Shown: piece after piece, positions 53,554-62,931 of the stretch
Layout: every line of letters begins with the position of its first letter
How positions within the stretch are numbered: the stretch's first letter is position 1
Assembly: GCF_900166595.1 (NCBI RefSeq)
Contig: NZ_LT745763.1
Coordinates: 1 to 64,000 of the forward strand
Origin: Virgibacillus dokdonensis
GTDB taxonomy: Bacteria; Bacillota; Bacilli; Bacillales; Amphibacillaceae
Direction: 5' to 3'
DNA length: 64,000 nt
The notes under the pieces: model-generated
Seen by the model: only the letters and a program-made list of their open reading frames with translations
Told to the model about the DNA's origin: nothing
Database searches by the model: none
Made by a program: the position numbers and the translations under genes

Positions 53554-54129
53554 TTGAAGCAGTGGATGAAAAAAATAGCGGTTATGGCAATTGCCTTTGT
53601 AACACTAGGCATGTATGTACCTACTTCGCTAACGCAAGAATCGGTGGAGGCAAAACCTCGAATGAATTCGGATTCCGATGTTAGTGAGCAGTCAAGCACT
53701 GTTGTCTTAGAAGAAACTCCTCCTTTCGTCGATCCAATGGTAGAATTATCGGAAAAAGCGAAGGAACAAGTGTTGCGTAAAATGGGGCCTAGAATATCAG
53801 AACGTGTGGCGGATGAGTTCACTACTGTTATTCTCCCTAAAATAGAGCAAGTTATGGAAACGGTAATGCTAGATGAAAATGGTGACCCGATATCTCATTA
53901 TGGGATTACGGAAGACCCTTCTAGCGGATATGGCGAGCGAATTTTCCATGTTTATGATTATCATAAACAGGAAAATGTAGTGAAGTTTCATGTGAGGAGA
54001 GTTCATCGACCATTAGAAGGGCATTGGTTTAACTTTCATTATCATTTAAATACAGATCAATTTGAAACACATTATGAAATTGGAGAGATTTTTTGGGATA
54101 AAAATACGCCACCAAAATGGATGACGTAA
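53554..54129 (+). CDS. ypjP: YpjP-like secreted protein
   Basis: A 191-residue protein with an N-terminal signal (KKIAVMAIAFVTLGMYVP) and no lipobox, probably exported or membrane-anchored. The C-terminal HWFNFHYHLNTDQFETHYEIGEIFWDKNTPPKWM is the hallmark of the YpjP family of bacilli. Function is unknown. TTG start nine bases after AGGAGGG. A strong terminator follows. Confidence 0.85.
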   Translation: MKQWMKKIAVMAIAFVTLGMYVPTSLTQESVEAKPRMNSDSDVSEQSSTVVLEETPPFVDPMVELSEKAKEQVLRKMGPRISERVADEFTTVILPKIEQVMETVMLDENGDPISHYGITEDPSSGYGERIFHVYDYHKQENVVKFHVRRVHRPLEGHWFNFHYHLNTDQFETHYEIGEIFWDKNTPPKWMT

Positions 54130-54135
54130 CACATA

Positions 54136-54182
54136 AAGAGTCGATGCAATCACTTGTTAAACAAGCGATTGCATCGACTCTT
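54136..54182 (+). terminator. Strong terminator after ypjP
   Basis: AAGAGTCGATGCAATC (54136-54151) and GATTGCATCGACTCTT (54167-54182) are perfect 16-bp arms; CTATTTAT follows. Confidence 0.85.
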
Positions 54183-54353
54183 CTATTTATACTATAGGAA
54201 ACCAGCAGCGTTTATGTTGATGAGGTATAATTTACACTATAGAAAAGTAGAATGCTTTTAAGGTTTTTCTCGTATTAAGGTACTTTTAATACAATAAGCT
54301 ACTTTTGGAAGTGCGCTGATTATCCTTATAGGAATAAACACTTTATCGTGAGC

Positions 54354-55061
54354 TTATTGGTTTATTTCTTGTAGTACTTCACCAATGGGACGATTATGAA
54401 TGAGTTGATCGGCATAGCGGTCTAATTCTGTCGGCTCTCGATTGACAATAACTAACTTAGCGCCATTTTCTTTGGCAATCAGCGGAAATTGATTGGCGGG
54501 GGTTACGCTTAAAGAAGAACCAAGTACAATAAATAAATCCGCTTTTTCTGTTTCTTCTAACGCAAATTGAAAGGCGTCCATCGGTAAGGTTTCCCCGAAC
54601 AGAACAATGGAAGGTCGAAGAACCCCTTGGCAAGAACAGTAGTAATCTTTATTTACATATTCCTCACTACTATATTCTTTTCCACAAGATTGACAGTGTA
54701 GCTTTTGCAGCGTTCCATGTAGTTCAGCGACCCGCTTATTCCCAGCTTGTTGATGAAAGCCATCTACGTTCTGGGTAATGATTGATTTAATACATCCTTG
54801 TTTTTCCCAATCGGCTAAAATATAGTGCCCTTTATGCGGCTGATATGTTTTAACACCTACTACTCGTTCTCGGTAAAATGCAATAAATGCTTCGACGTTA
54901 GAGTTTAGTGCATCAGTGGAGGCAATCTTACTAGGGTCTTTTTGTCTCCATAGACCTTTGTTAGCAGAGCGGAAATCAGGTAACCCACTTTCTGTTGACA
55001 TGCCAGCTCCTGTGAATACAACCGTGTATTTCGCTTCTTGTAACCATTCTTTAAGCAACAT
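54354..55061 (-). CDS. cobB: NAD-dependent protein deacylase (sirtuin, CobB/Sir2 family)
   Basis: A 235-residue sirtuin. NAD-binding GAGMSTESGLPDFRS (residues 18-32), catalytic TQNVDGFHQQAGN and ELHG with histidine near 112, four zinc cysteines as C-x2-C and C-x-C (LHCQSCGKE; YYCSCQG), and VLGSSLSVTPAN. It removes acyl groups from lysines using NAD. GGAGGGG precedes the ATG. Single gene. Confidence 0.94.
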   Translation of the reverse strand: MLLKEWLQEAKYTVVFTGAGMSTESGLPDFRSANKGLWRQKDPSKIASTDALNSNVEAFIAFYRERVVGVKTYQPHKGHYILADWEKQGCIKSIITQNVDGFHQQAGNKRVAELHGTLQKLHCQSCGKEYSSEEYVNKDYYCSCQGVLRPSIVLFGETLPMDAFQFALEETEKADLFIVLGSSLSVTPANQFPLIAKENGAKLVIVNREPTELDRYADQLIHNRPIGEVLQEINQ

Positions 55062-55176
55062 GCTTCCCCTCCAAGTTTATTCTTTTACACGAACTATTAT
55101 ACTAGAATAACGGCTCAACGCCCAACATTCTTAATAATTAACGATACTATGGTTATACATGTCAGAATAAGCTTTT

Positions 55177-56232
55177 CTACTTTTTAGCATGCGATCGTAA
55201 TCGAAATGGTGCAATAATCAGTACAACAATTAAAAATAAACCCATATATCCAATAAAAGGATAAAAAAACGATACTAATTTGGTAAAACCTACAAAGCTA
55301 AGTGCAAATGCAAGCAAAATAGTGACGATACTAAAGCGACGAAAGGCTGGTGTTCCACTTGGTTTAAATCGCGCGCTAAAAGAAAAGAACATACTAACTG
55401 CCGTGTTAAAAATCATCCCAAACAGAATTACAGAGTACACCATTCCTAAAATAGGAGACATCTCGTCCGCAATTTTTAAAATGGGCATTTCATAATTAGC
55501 TACAAGCTCCATATTGGAAAAGATAGCTAAGTGGTTAAACAGTATTAATATTCCAATACCTAAACCACCTAACAAACCGCCAATAGTGGCTTTGCTTCTA
55601 TTAGGTTCAGCTCCTCCCATCACTAGCGCCATAGATGCACCTAAAGCAATGTTATAGGAAACGTAATTGACAGCAGAAAGCAACCAATTTGATACAGCTG
55701 AAGTTTGTTCTAAAGCAATAGGCTCCATTTTTGCGAAGGACTGGTTCATGGTTAATAAGCTATAAATAGAAATAAGCATTACCATGAAGATGAGGAATGG
55801 AGCAATACTAGCAATAATTTGCACAACGCGATGAATATCGAGCATGACAGTAAGCATAACGATTATAGTCATGGTTGTAATCCCAACAAATGCAGGTAGT
55901 CCAAATTGTTGGTTGAAAATGGAGCCAGCACCAGCGATCATAACAACACCGACGCCGAATAATGTTAACACAATAATATAATCGACGATCACACCTAAAT
56001 GTCGACCGCTAATAAAATAGATAACATCCCGATGAGAGGTGGTTTGTGTTTGGCTCCCTAAACGAGTTAATATCATACCTAAATAAGTAAATAAAGCCGT
56101 TGAAACAATAACACCAATTGTTCCAATGTAACCGAAGCTAGTAAAGTATTGTAATATCTCTTGCCCAGAGGCAAATCCAGCCCCCACAATGATACCAATA
56201 AATGCACTGGCTATTTGTAATATTTTCTTCAT
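55177..56232 (-). CDS. YkvI-family membrane protein (APC/LeuT-like transporter)
   Basis: A 351-residue protein with about ten hydrophobic segments. The N-terminal helix AFIGIIVGAGFASGQEILQYF contains the glycine-rich break of LeuT-fold carriers, and MALVMGGAEPNR near residue 200 is typical of YkvI relatives. The substrate is unknown. GGAGG seven bases before the ATG. Confidence 0.82.
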   Translation of the reverse strand: MKKILQIASAFIGIIVGAGFASGQEILQYFTSFGYIGTIGVIVSTALFTYLGMILTRLGSQTQTTSHRDVIYFISGRHLGVIVDYIIVLTLFGVGVVMIAGAGSIFNQQFGLPAFVGITTMTIIVMLTVMLDIHRVVQIIASIAPFLIFMVMLISIYSLLTMNQSFAKMEPIALEQTSAVSNWLLSAVNYVSYNIALGASMALVMGGAEPNRSKATIGGLLGGLGIGILILFNHLAIFSNMELVANYEMPILKIADEMSPILGMVYSVILFGMIFNTAVSMFFSFSARFKPSGTPAFRRFSIVTILLAFALSFVGFTKLVSFFYPFIGYMGLFLIVVLIIAPFRLRSHAKK

Positions 56233-56320
56233 GGAAACGCCTCCGTATAAGCAATCCTATATGCTATCATGATGATATTTTACATCCCGATAAGGGCTGT
56301 AAAATATGTGCAGATTTATA

Positions 56321-56700
56321 CCGGATATAAGGTGCTGTAAGACTCCCACACTTCAAAAATTGGAAGATGAGACCTGAACACGTCGAAGTGGGAAATAACA
56401 GCAACTAAATCCTCTTTTTCGTGGTCTAGGAAATTATAAAATTTAGCAGCTGTGGATAAACTTACTAAGTTATTTAGCCACGTCCGGCTCCAGCGCCCAG
56501 CAACTAGGGGACTTCACGAATTGCCCTACGATAAGTCATCATCGGTTCGTTCCTCACCGTGATTCCTTTATCTCAGTTGATTCGTTCCACTCGCTACGTT
56601 GCTAACCGGGCGCTTGCGCCTTTGTTCTAAGAGGCCTTTAGGTCATACCCTTGGGCTATTAAACAATCCTTGTGGAATAAAAGAAAAAGTCCACGGATTG
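56321..56700 (+). repeat. Dispersed repeat B, copy 3, containing nested repeat A
   Basis: B sequence at 56321-56424 (CCGGATATAAGGTGCTGTAAG, GAACACGTCGAAGTGGGAAA) and at 56629-56700 (GAGGCCTTTAGGTCATACCC) is separated by a complete A copy. In B copy 2 (36981-37135) the corresponding parts are directly joined, so A entered an existing B. Confidence 0.75.
56425..56628 (+). repeat. Dispersed repeat A, copy 5 (nested in B)
   Basis: TCTAGGAAATTATAAAATTT to GCGCTTGCGCCTTTGTTCT with core GTCCGGCTCCAGCGCCCAGC. About 204 bp, which with copy 3 gives the short form without the GC-rich insert. Confidence 0.88.
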
Positions 56701-57046
56701 AAGTTTCACTGTATGCTTTTGAAGTAGTAAGCCATCCGTGTGAGGAAGACTGATCTTTTACTAAATGAAGCTTGCTGCTTTGAAACAGAATTTCCCCTAT
56801 TTTTCCCCAAATCAAAAAATGGCGCTTCATTATCATATCACATTTTTTACTGCAAATAGAAATTGTATTAGCTCATTTTTTTCTAAGAATAGTAGGTTTG
56901 TTATACTTTATTCCATAAAAAGGAAAAACAATCGCCTCTTCATGATAGTATGACTTTATATTCCGTGAAAATCCATGTATGATAGAAAGAAGATATACAA
57001 ACGCTAGTAAATGAGTTATTTGGTATACATAAGGGGGCATATAAAG
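56701..57046. other. Intergenic region before the CNNM-type gene
   Basis: No gene seen. Short ORFs here lack ribosome-binding sites. The promoter of the downstream gene was not resolved. Confidence 0.5.
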
Positions 57047-58297
57047 GTGATCATTGCGATCATTGCTTTATTATTCGTATCATTTTTCTTCTCTGGTAGT
57101 GAGACAGCTTTAACTGCCACAAATAAAATGAAATTACAAACAAAAGCAAGTCATGATGATAAACGGGCAGATAAATTGCTTCAATTAGTTTCAAAGCCCG
57201 AGCAATTTATTACGTCAATATTAATTGGGAATAATATCGCAAATATTCTTTTGCCTACATTGGTAACCATAGTCGCAATGGAATACGGAGTAAATGTCGG
57301 GCTAGCATCCGCTATATTGACTATTACGATCATCATCTTTGCAGAGGTAATACCAAAATCTGTGGCAGCTGCGTTTCCTGATCGGATCGCCTACATTGTT
57401 TATCCCGTAATTCGAGCTGTTGTTTTCATTTTTCGACCGTTAACGATGTTGTTAAATGCAATCACAGGCTTCATTATTAAATATTTATCAAAAGGTCAAG
57501 AATCTGATGCATCGGTATCTCGAGATGAAATCAGAGCAATGGTTGATATTGCGCGTACAGAAGGGATATTCAAGCAGGATGAATCACATCGGATTAAAGG
57601 TGTGCTTGAGTTTAGTAATTTAAATGTAAAGGACGCCTTAAAAACGCCAAGAGTTGATATTGTAGCACTACCTAGCGATTCGGATTTTGAGGAAGTACGT
57701 AACATAGCAATTCAAAACCCTTTTACACGATATCCTATTTATGAAGAGGATATGGATACGATAATAGGTGTCTTTCATTCAAAATATTTGTTGTCATGGT
57801 CAATGGAACCAGATAAAGCACTCGAATCTTTTAGTGATATGAATCCATTGATCGTGTTTGAATTCCACTCTGTAGATTGGGTTTTTCGCAAAATGATTCA
57901 AGAAAAAAAGCATATGGCAATTGTGTTAGATGAATATGGTGGTACAGAAGGTATTATTACACATGAAGATATTATTGAACTTTTAATTGGATTAGAAATA
58001 GAGGATGAAACCGACCGAGGTAATGAACCACTTGTAGAAAAAGTGACAGATACGGAAATTATTTGTAATGGCAAAATTTCCTTGCATCGACTAAATACTA
58101 TTTTTCACATAAACATTATAGATGACGAGGATGTCTTGGCTGGTTACTTGTTAAAAAAAATGCATCGTTTTCCTCATGAAGGAGAAGAATTTCAAGATGA
58201 CCAATTAACGTATCGCATCTTAGAAGTTGACGAACGTATGATTAAACGGGTACAAATATTGAAAAACGCGAAAATAGATGAAGAAAGTCAAACATAA
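57047..58297 (+). CDS. DUF21/CBS/CorC-domain membrane protein (CNNM/HlyC family)
   Basis: A 416-residue protein with an N-terminal DUF21 domain of three to four membrane segments (SGSETALTATNKMKLQ; EVIPKSVAAAFPDRIAY), two CBS domains (residues ~185-310, including TRYPIYEEDMDTIIGV and MAIVLDEYGGTEGIITHEDIIELLIG) and a C-terminal CorC/HlyC domain. Homologues take part in Mg2+ export or resistance; older annotation as haemolysin is misleading. The frame opens at 57011, but the GGGGG tract at 57033-57037 points to GTG 57047, which begins at the first membrane segment. Confidence 0.88.
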   Translation: MIIAIIALLFVSFFFSGSETALTATNKMKLQTKASHDDKRADKLLQLVSKPEQFITSILIGNNIANILLPTLVTIVAMEYGVNVGLASAILTITIIIFAEVIPKSVAAAFPDRIAYIVYPVIRAVVFIFRPLTMLLNAITGFIIKYLSKGQESDASVSRDEIRAMVDIARTEGIFKQDESHRIKGVLEFSNLNVKDALKTPRVDIVALPSDSDFEEVRNIAIQNPFTRYPIYEEDMDTIIGVFHSKYLLSWSMEPDKALESFSDMNPLIVFEFHSVDWVFRKMIQEKKHMAIVLDEYGGTEGIITHEDIIELLIGLEIEDETDRGNEPLVEKVTDTEIICNGKISLHRLNTIFHINIIDDEDVLAGYLLKKMHRFPHEGEEFQDDQLTYRILEVDERMIKRVQILKNAKIDEESQT

Positions 58298-58386
58298 CTA
58301 GAAAGCTTTTATTCGTTCTTTAGCAAAATTAGAAAAACTTGCTTGCTGGTAATTACACTGCAAACTATCGTGGAGGAGGAACAAAA

Positions 58387-58647
58387 GTGGAATACGATAC
58401 AAAAGTTATTAATCGAATGAAACGAATAGAGGGACAAATCAGAGGATTGCAACGAATGATGGAGCAAAACAAGGATTGTCGTGAGGTTGTTGCACAAATG
58501 TCAGCAGCTAGAAATGCTATCGATCGCACAGCGGCATTAATTGTTAGCCAAAATTTAGAGCGTTGTATCCGTGAAGAACAAGAAAAAGGTGGCAACACCG
58601 ACGAATTAATTCAGGAAGCAGTGCAGTTACTTGTGAAAAGTAGATAA
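58387..58647 (+). CDS. CsoR/FrmR-family regulator with CstR-like cysteine pair
   Basis: An 86-residue helical repressor. Cysteines fall at C31 (NKDCREVV) and C60 (LERCIREE), the spacing and numbering known for persulfide-sensing CstR. The position equivalent to the copper-ligand histidine of CsoR is N56. It therefore probably senses reactive sulfur rather than Cu(I). GTG start behind GGAGGAGG. Lies directly before arsRBC; no rhodanese, SQR or tauE gene is adjacent in this window, so its target is unclear. Confidence 0.82.
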   Translation: MEYDTKVINRMKRIEGQIRGLQRMMEQNKDCREVVAQMSAARNAIDRTAALIVSQNLERCIREEQEKGGNTDELIQEAVQLLVKSR

Positions 58648-58692
58648 AACAAATAAGCTAATATCAAAAGGGGATGTAAATCACTTCCTCCT

Positions 58693-58732
58693 TTGATTGC
58701 ATTCTATATATAAGTGTATTATTATATACTTA
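58693..58732 (+). promoter_or_regulatory. arsR promoter and operator-like dyad
   Basis: TTGATT (58693-58698), 18 bp, TATTAT (58717-58722). The dyad TAAGTGTAT-TATT-ATATACTTA (58711-58732, one mismatch between arms) covers the -10, suited to ArsR repression. Confidence 0.55.
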
Positions 58733-58746
58733 TTAGAGGTGGTGAA

Positions 58747-59097
58747 ATGAAGTTGGATAAACCAATCTGGGATCTAGAGCGTGCCTCGGTGGTGTTTAAA
58801 TTGTTAGCAGATCGCACAAGGTTGACGATAATGAAAATTTTAGAGTACCAAGAGTGTTGTGTGTGTGAACTTGTAGAAATATTTCAAGTAAGTCAGCCTT
58901 CAATTAGTCAACATTTACGCAAGTTAAGAGATGCTGGTTTAGTACAAGAAGAAAAAAGAGGGCAGTGGACGTATTATGCTTTGAATGAAGAAAGTAACGA
59001 TTTTCCTATGGTACAGACTATTTTGAAACAACTCCCTGATCAAGGAACGAAACTGAAAGCAGTGCAACAAAAAGGGGATTTGCACTGTTCGTCATAG
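58747..59097 (+). CDS. arsR: Arsenic-responsive ArsR-family repressor
   Basis: A 116-residue winged-helix repressor. The As(III) site is ECCVCELVEIF (residues ~36-46), the CxC-type motif at the start of the recognition helix region, followed by VSQPSISQHLRKLRDAGLV. The frame opens earlier, but AGAGGTGGTG directly precedes ATG 58747. First gene of arsRBC. Binding of As(III)/Sb(III) should release the promoter dyad. Confidence 0.93.
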   Translation: MKLDKPIWDLERASVVFKLLADRTRLTIMKILEYQECCVCELVEIFQVSQPSISQHLRKLRDAGLVQEEKRGQWTYYALNEESNDFPMVQTILKQLPDQGTKLKAVQQKGDLHCSS

Positions 59098-59110
59098 GAG
59101 GTAATTTATT

Positions 59111-60409
59111 TTGTCATCATCGATTTTACTAGCATTGAGTCTATTTATCGTTACTTTAGTATTTGTCATTTGGCAGCCTAAAGGGCTGTCTATAGGTTGG
59201 TCTGCATGTGGCGGAGCGGTATTAGCCTTAGTCTTAGGAGTAGTAGATCTACAAGATGTACTTGAAGTAACGAATATTGTTTGGAATGCAACGTTTGCCT
59301 TTATTGCAATTATTCTAATCTCTCTTGTTCTAGATGAAATTGGGCTATTTGAATGGGCCTCCTTACATATGGCTAAAATGGCTAAGGGGAATGGCGTAAA
59401 AATGTTTGTCTACGTTAGCATTTTAGGATCTATTGTTGCGGCATTATTTGCTAATGACGGTGCTGCTTTGATACTAACACCGATTGTATTAGCGATGGTA
59501 CGTCACTTGCATTTTCAAGAAAAAATGATTTTTCCATTTGTTATAGCGAGTGGATTTATTGCAGATACGACATCATTGCCATTTGTCGTTAGTAATTTAG
59601 TCAACATTGTATCTGCTGACTTTTTTGATATTGGTTTTGTAGCGTATGCGTTTAGGATGTGGTTACCAAATCTCGTTTCACTTATTGCAACTATCAGCAT
59701 ACTATTTGTTTATTTTCGAAAAAGTATTCCTCGTACTTATTCGCTTGATCAACTGAAGCAACCAAAAGAGGCAATTCAAGACAAGAGATTGTTTCGCCTA
59801 TCTTGGTATGTGCTGACAGTACTATTAATTGGTTATTTCGCAAGCGAGTTTATTGGCATTCCTGTTTCTATTGTAGCTGGGGCAATTGCTATCATTTTTC
59901 TTATATTGGCTCGTAAAAGTAAAGCGATTCATACAGCAGCCATCGTAAAGAGTGCACCATGGAATATCGTATTTTTTTCTATTGGGATGTACGTTGTTGT
60001 ATATGGCCTGCGAAATGCCGGGCTCACCGATCTGTTAGCAAAAGTGATACAAGTAAGTGCAGATCAAGGGTTATTTGTAGCAACAATGACGATGGGGGGA
60101 ATAGCGGCCGTCTTATCGTCCATCATGAATAATATGCCGACAGTCATGATTGATGCGCTTGCCATAGCGGAGACGAATACATCTGGTGTGATTCGTGAAG
60201 CTTTAGTCTACGCTAATGTTATTGGTTCTGATCTGGGTCCAAAGATTACCCCAATTGGTTCTTTAGCAACATTGTTATGGCTTCATGTGTTGGCACAAAA
60301 AGGGATAAAAATTTCATGGGGTACGTATTTAAAGACGGGAATCGTATTAACCATTCCTATCCTACTCATAACATTAACAGGACTTTATGTAAGTCTATTA
60401 CTATGGTAA
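59111..60409 (+). CDS. arsB: Arsenite efflux permease ArsB
   Basis: A 432-residue ion-transporter-superfamily protein with about 11-12 membrane segments. [18 protein letters not shown] near residue 115, [20 protein letters not shown] near 152, and [15 protein letters not shown] with [20 protein letters not shown] near the C-terminus are ArsB hallmarks. TTG start behind AGGAGG that overlaps the arsR stop. No arsA is present, so the pump would act alone using the proton gradient. Confidence 0.95.
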   Translation: MSSSILLALSLFIVTLVFVIWQPKGLSIGWSACGGAVLALVLGVVDLQDVLEVTNIVWNATFAFIAIILISLVLDEIGLFEWASLHMAKMAKGNGVKMFVYVSILGSIVAALFANDGAALILTPIVLAMVRHLHFQEKMIFPFVIASGFIADTTSLPFVVSNLVNIVSADFFDIGFVAYAFRMWLPNLVSLIATISILFVYFRKSIPRTYSLDQLKQPKEAIQDKRLFRLSWYVLTVLLIGYFASEFIGIPVSIVAGAIAIIFLILARKSKAIHTAAIVKSAPWNIVFFSIGMYVVVYGLRNAGLTDLLAKVIQVSADQGLFVATMTMGGIAAVLSSIMNNMPTVMIDALAIAETNTSGVIREALVYANVIGSDLGPKITPIGSLATLLWLHVLAQKGIKISWGTYLKTGIVLTIPILLITLTGLYVSLLLW

Positions 60410-60422
60410 GGAGTTCGATATA

Positions 60423-60851
60423 ATGAAGAAAAAATTGGTATATTTTTTATGTACAGGAAACAGTTGCAGAAGCCAAATGGCGGAAGGATGGGCGAAATAT
60501 TACCTTGATGAGAAAGAATGGGAAGTAAAAAGTGCTGGAATTGAGGCACATGGGCTAAATCCGAAAGCTGTAAAAGCAATGCAAGAAGTAGGGATTGATA
60601 TTTCTTCCCAAACTTCAGATGTTATTGATTTAGATCTCATTCATCGTGCCTATTTTGTTGTCACGCTATGCGGCGATGCCAAAGATAATTGCCCAACAAT
60701 ACCGCCACATGTGACACATGCGCATTGGGGATTTGATGACCCAGCAAAGGCAGAAGGAAGCGAAACAGAGAAAGGCTTCGTTTTCCAACGAGTGCGAGAT
60801 GAAATAGGCGCCCGTATCAAACAATTTGCGAAAATAGAAGCAAACGATTAG
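60423..60851 (+). CDS. arsC: Thioredoxin-coupled arsenate reductase ArsC
   Basis: A 142-residue low-molecular-weight-phosphatase-type ArsC. The P-loop is [14 protein letters not shown] with nucleophile C10, and the redox pair is CGDAKDNC (C82 and C89 spacing). The catalytic aspartate is in [12 protein letters not shown]. It reduces As(V) to As(III), which ArsB exports. Starts 13 bp after arsB with AAGGAG. Confidence 0.95.
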   Translation: MKKKLVYFLCTGNSCRSQMAEGWAKYYLDEKEWEVKSAGIEAHGLNPKAVKAMQEVGIDISSQTSDVIDLDLIHRAYFVVTLCGDAKDNCPTIPPHVTHAHWGFDDPAKAEGSETEKGFVFQRVRDEIGARIKQFAKIEAND

Positions 60852-60986
60852 GTTACATTCATTGATAAATTCTAGAACGATACATTAGAAAATAGGGAAT
60901 GCGGGATGAAATGAGGAACGGCAATGGTGAAGGGCGTAAGGAGAAAGGTGTTGTACAGTTTATTTGTTTTAGCGCATTACCTAACA

Positions 60987-61030
60987 AAACGAAGGCTTAG
61001 GCATGAAGAAGTAGTAATAGCCTTCGTTTT
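60987..61030. terminator. Bidirectional terminator between arsC and the sensor kinase
   Basis: AAACGAAGGCT (60987-60997) pairs with AGCCTTCGTTT (61018-61028), flanked by A-run and T-run, so it can stop both the ars operon and the convergent kinase. Confidence 0.85.
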
Positions 61031-61078
61031 GCACTATAGGAAAGTATAAAAGTTTATAGAATAAGAAAAACTCCTCTA
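61031..61078 (+). repeat. Dispersed 'C' element
   Basis: CACTATAGGAAAGTATAAAA then TTTATAGAATAAGAAAAACT, abutting the ars terminator. Matches the first half of the elements at 25691 and 45250. Confidence 0.6.
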
Positions 61079-61079
61079 T

Positions 61080-62171
61080 TTAAGCATGGATTGGAAGCTT
61101 AACCGTAAAAATATTTCGATCCTTCACTGTATCTATTTGAATACTCCCACCATGCTGGTCGATAATTTCTTTCGTAATGGCAAGTCCTAATCCAGCTCCG
61201 CCTGTGTCTCTACTGCGGGAGGATTCAAGACGATAAAATCGTTGGAAAATCAATTCTCTTTCTTTGTTTGGGATTGGTTCACTAGGTCCGGAAACAGCAA
61301 TATAATAGCCGTTATTTTGTTTTTGTCCGGTAATACGAATAGATCCTTTCCCCTTATAGTATTGAATCGCATTGTCTAAGAGATTACTTATGACTTGCTG
61401 CATTCCTTCTGCGTGGACATATACATCTGCTACTTCCGCTTGTAGTTCCAATTTGATCCCCGTTTGTTTTAGTGTCCAATGGAACATAGAAACACACTGC
61501 TCCAGAAGTGGTTTTACTGCCTGCATTTCTTTTCGGTTGTATGTGCTTGCATTCGTATAGTCCCATTGCTTTAACTGATCAAATTGGTCTAGCATCGAAG
61601 TAAGGCGTTGTGATTCTTGATAAAGCGCTACAAATAACGCTTGATTTCCCTCTATATCACCTGACTTCAATGCAGACAGATACCCATTAAGATTAGATAA
61701 CGGTGTACGAAATTCATGGGAAATGTCGGAAACAAGCTTTTTTCGATCTGTTTCATTACGGTTCAGTTGCTCCATGAGTTGATTGTATTGCTGTACAAGT
61801 TGCCCGATTTCATCATTTCGGTAAACGGGAATAGGGTCTGGATATTTTCCGATTTGTAGCAATTGGGTTGCTTCCATTAATTCATGAATAGGCTGCAGTA
61901 ATCTTTTAGATAAATAATAATATAAAATAGAAGCGACAACGATGGCGATGATAACAAATATCCAAACATAATTTAACAACGTTTGGTTAAATTGCTGTTG
62001 TCGTAGTTCATCGAGGTTTCCTACCCCAGCAGCTAAAAAACAAGCCGTATTATATAAAGCCCAACCGCTAATCCATAAAGCGACCCCTATGACAAAGAAA
62101 TGTAAAAAAGTTAATCGCCATAGAAAGCTGACAGGCGCCAAGTTTATGAGTTTACGATGAATTTTGGACAA
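61080..62171 (-). CDS. Sensor histidine kinase (OmpR-partner type)
   Basis: About 363 residues: two membrane segments flanking a short extracellular loop, a HAMP domain (RLLQPIHELMEATQLL), HisKA with SDISHEFRTPLSNLNGYL (phospho-His), and an ATPase domain (VISNLLDNAIQYY; TGGAGLGLAITKEIIDQHGG). No ATG lies at a sensible place; the TTG at 62171, behind GGGGT and overlapping the regulator's end by 20 bp, is the best start. An in-frame ATG at 62264 would run through 113 bp of the regulator gene. Signal unknown. Confidence 0.85.
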   Translation of the reverse strand: MSKIHRKLINLAPVSFLWRLTFLHFFVIGVALWISGWALYNTACFLAAGVGNLDELRQQQFNQTLLNYVWIFVIIAIVVASILYYYLSKRLLQPIHELMEATQLLQIGKYPDPIPVYRNDEIGQLVQQYNQLMEQLNRNETDRKKLVSDISHEFRTPLSNLNGYLSALKSGDIEGNQALFVALYQESQRLTSMLDQFDQLKQWDYTNASTYNRKEMQAVKPLLEQCVSMFHWTLKQTGIKLELQAEVADVYVHAEGMQQVISNLLDNAIQYYKGKGSIRITGQKQNNGYYIAVSGPSEPIPNKERELIFQRFYRLESSRSRDTGGAGLGLAITKEIIDQHGGSIQIDTVKDRNIFTVKLPIHA

Positions 62172-62841
62172 ATTTATACCCCATTCCACGAACGGTTTGA
62201 ATCCGTTTTGGCTTCGCTGGTTCTTCTTCAATTTTTTCCCGCAGTTTCTTAATATGTGCATCAATGGTTCGGTCTAATACCGTACTCTCTGCGTTAGGGT
62301 AGAGTTCTGTAACAAGTTGCTCTCGCGATAAAACATTATTTGGATGTTGCATAAACAGATAGAGAAGATTAAACTCAAAATTAGTTAGCTGTATGGACTT
62401 ATTATGAAGCCATACCTCTCCTTTTCGCGGCTTAATGCAAAGTCCATCATAGACTATTTTTTGGCAGTAACTCCCTGTACGTCGCAATACTGCTTCTACA
62501 TGTGCTATCAGTTCATTCGCATCAAATGGCTTTGTCATATAGTCGTCTGCCCCAATTTTTAGTCCTGTTATTCTATCTTCAATACTCGTCTTAGCAGAAA
62601 GCATAATAATAGAAACTTCGCCGTTTTCTTGTTGTTTTACCCATTCACAAAACTCCTCACCACTTACTTTCGGAAGCATTAAATCGAGGATGATGAGGCA
62701 TGGGAGGTGCTTTATAAATACAGCTTTCGCTTCCTCTCCATCTGAAGCTTCTACAACACAGTATCCATTTTTTTCTAAATAAATGCGCACTAAATTACGT
62801 ATCATTCTATCATCTTCAACGATCATAATTGTTTGCTTCAT
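62152..62841 (-). CDS. OmpR/PhoB-family response regulator
   Basis: A 229-residue regulator: receiver domain (IMIVEDDRMIRN, phospho-Asp in LIILDLMLPKVSG, TKPFDANEL) and winged-helix output (LTNFEFNLLYLFMQHPNNVLSREQL; TIDAHIKKLREKI; TVRGMGYKF). Upstream gene of a two-gene operon with the kinase. GAGGTGAG precedes the ATG. Confidence 0.93.
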   Translation of the reverse strand: MKQTIMIVEDDRMIRNLVRIYLEKNGYCVVEASDGEEAKAVFIKHLPCLIILDLMLPKVSGEEFCEWVKQQENGEVSIIMLSAKTSIEDRITGLKIGADDYMTKPFDANELIAHVEAVLRRTGSYCQKIVYDGLCIKPRKGEVWLHNKSIQLTNFEFNLLYLFMQHPNNVLSREQLVTELYPNAESTVLDRTIDAHIKKLREKIEEEPAKPKRIQTVRGMGYKFVQNSS

Positions 62842-62931
62842 GATCTCACCTCAACCTTAGTGTAACGCAGTTGATGGAAAAAGTGATACTAGAAAGCTGC
62901 CGTTAGAGAAAGAAATTACTTTGAAGTGATC

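Noticed and set aside
56765-56953. 62-codon frame upstream of the CNNM-type gene
   Set aside because: No ribosome-binding site, low-complexity composition, no recognisable domain.
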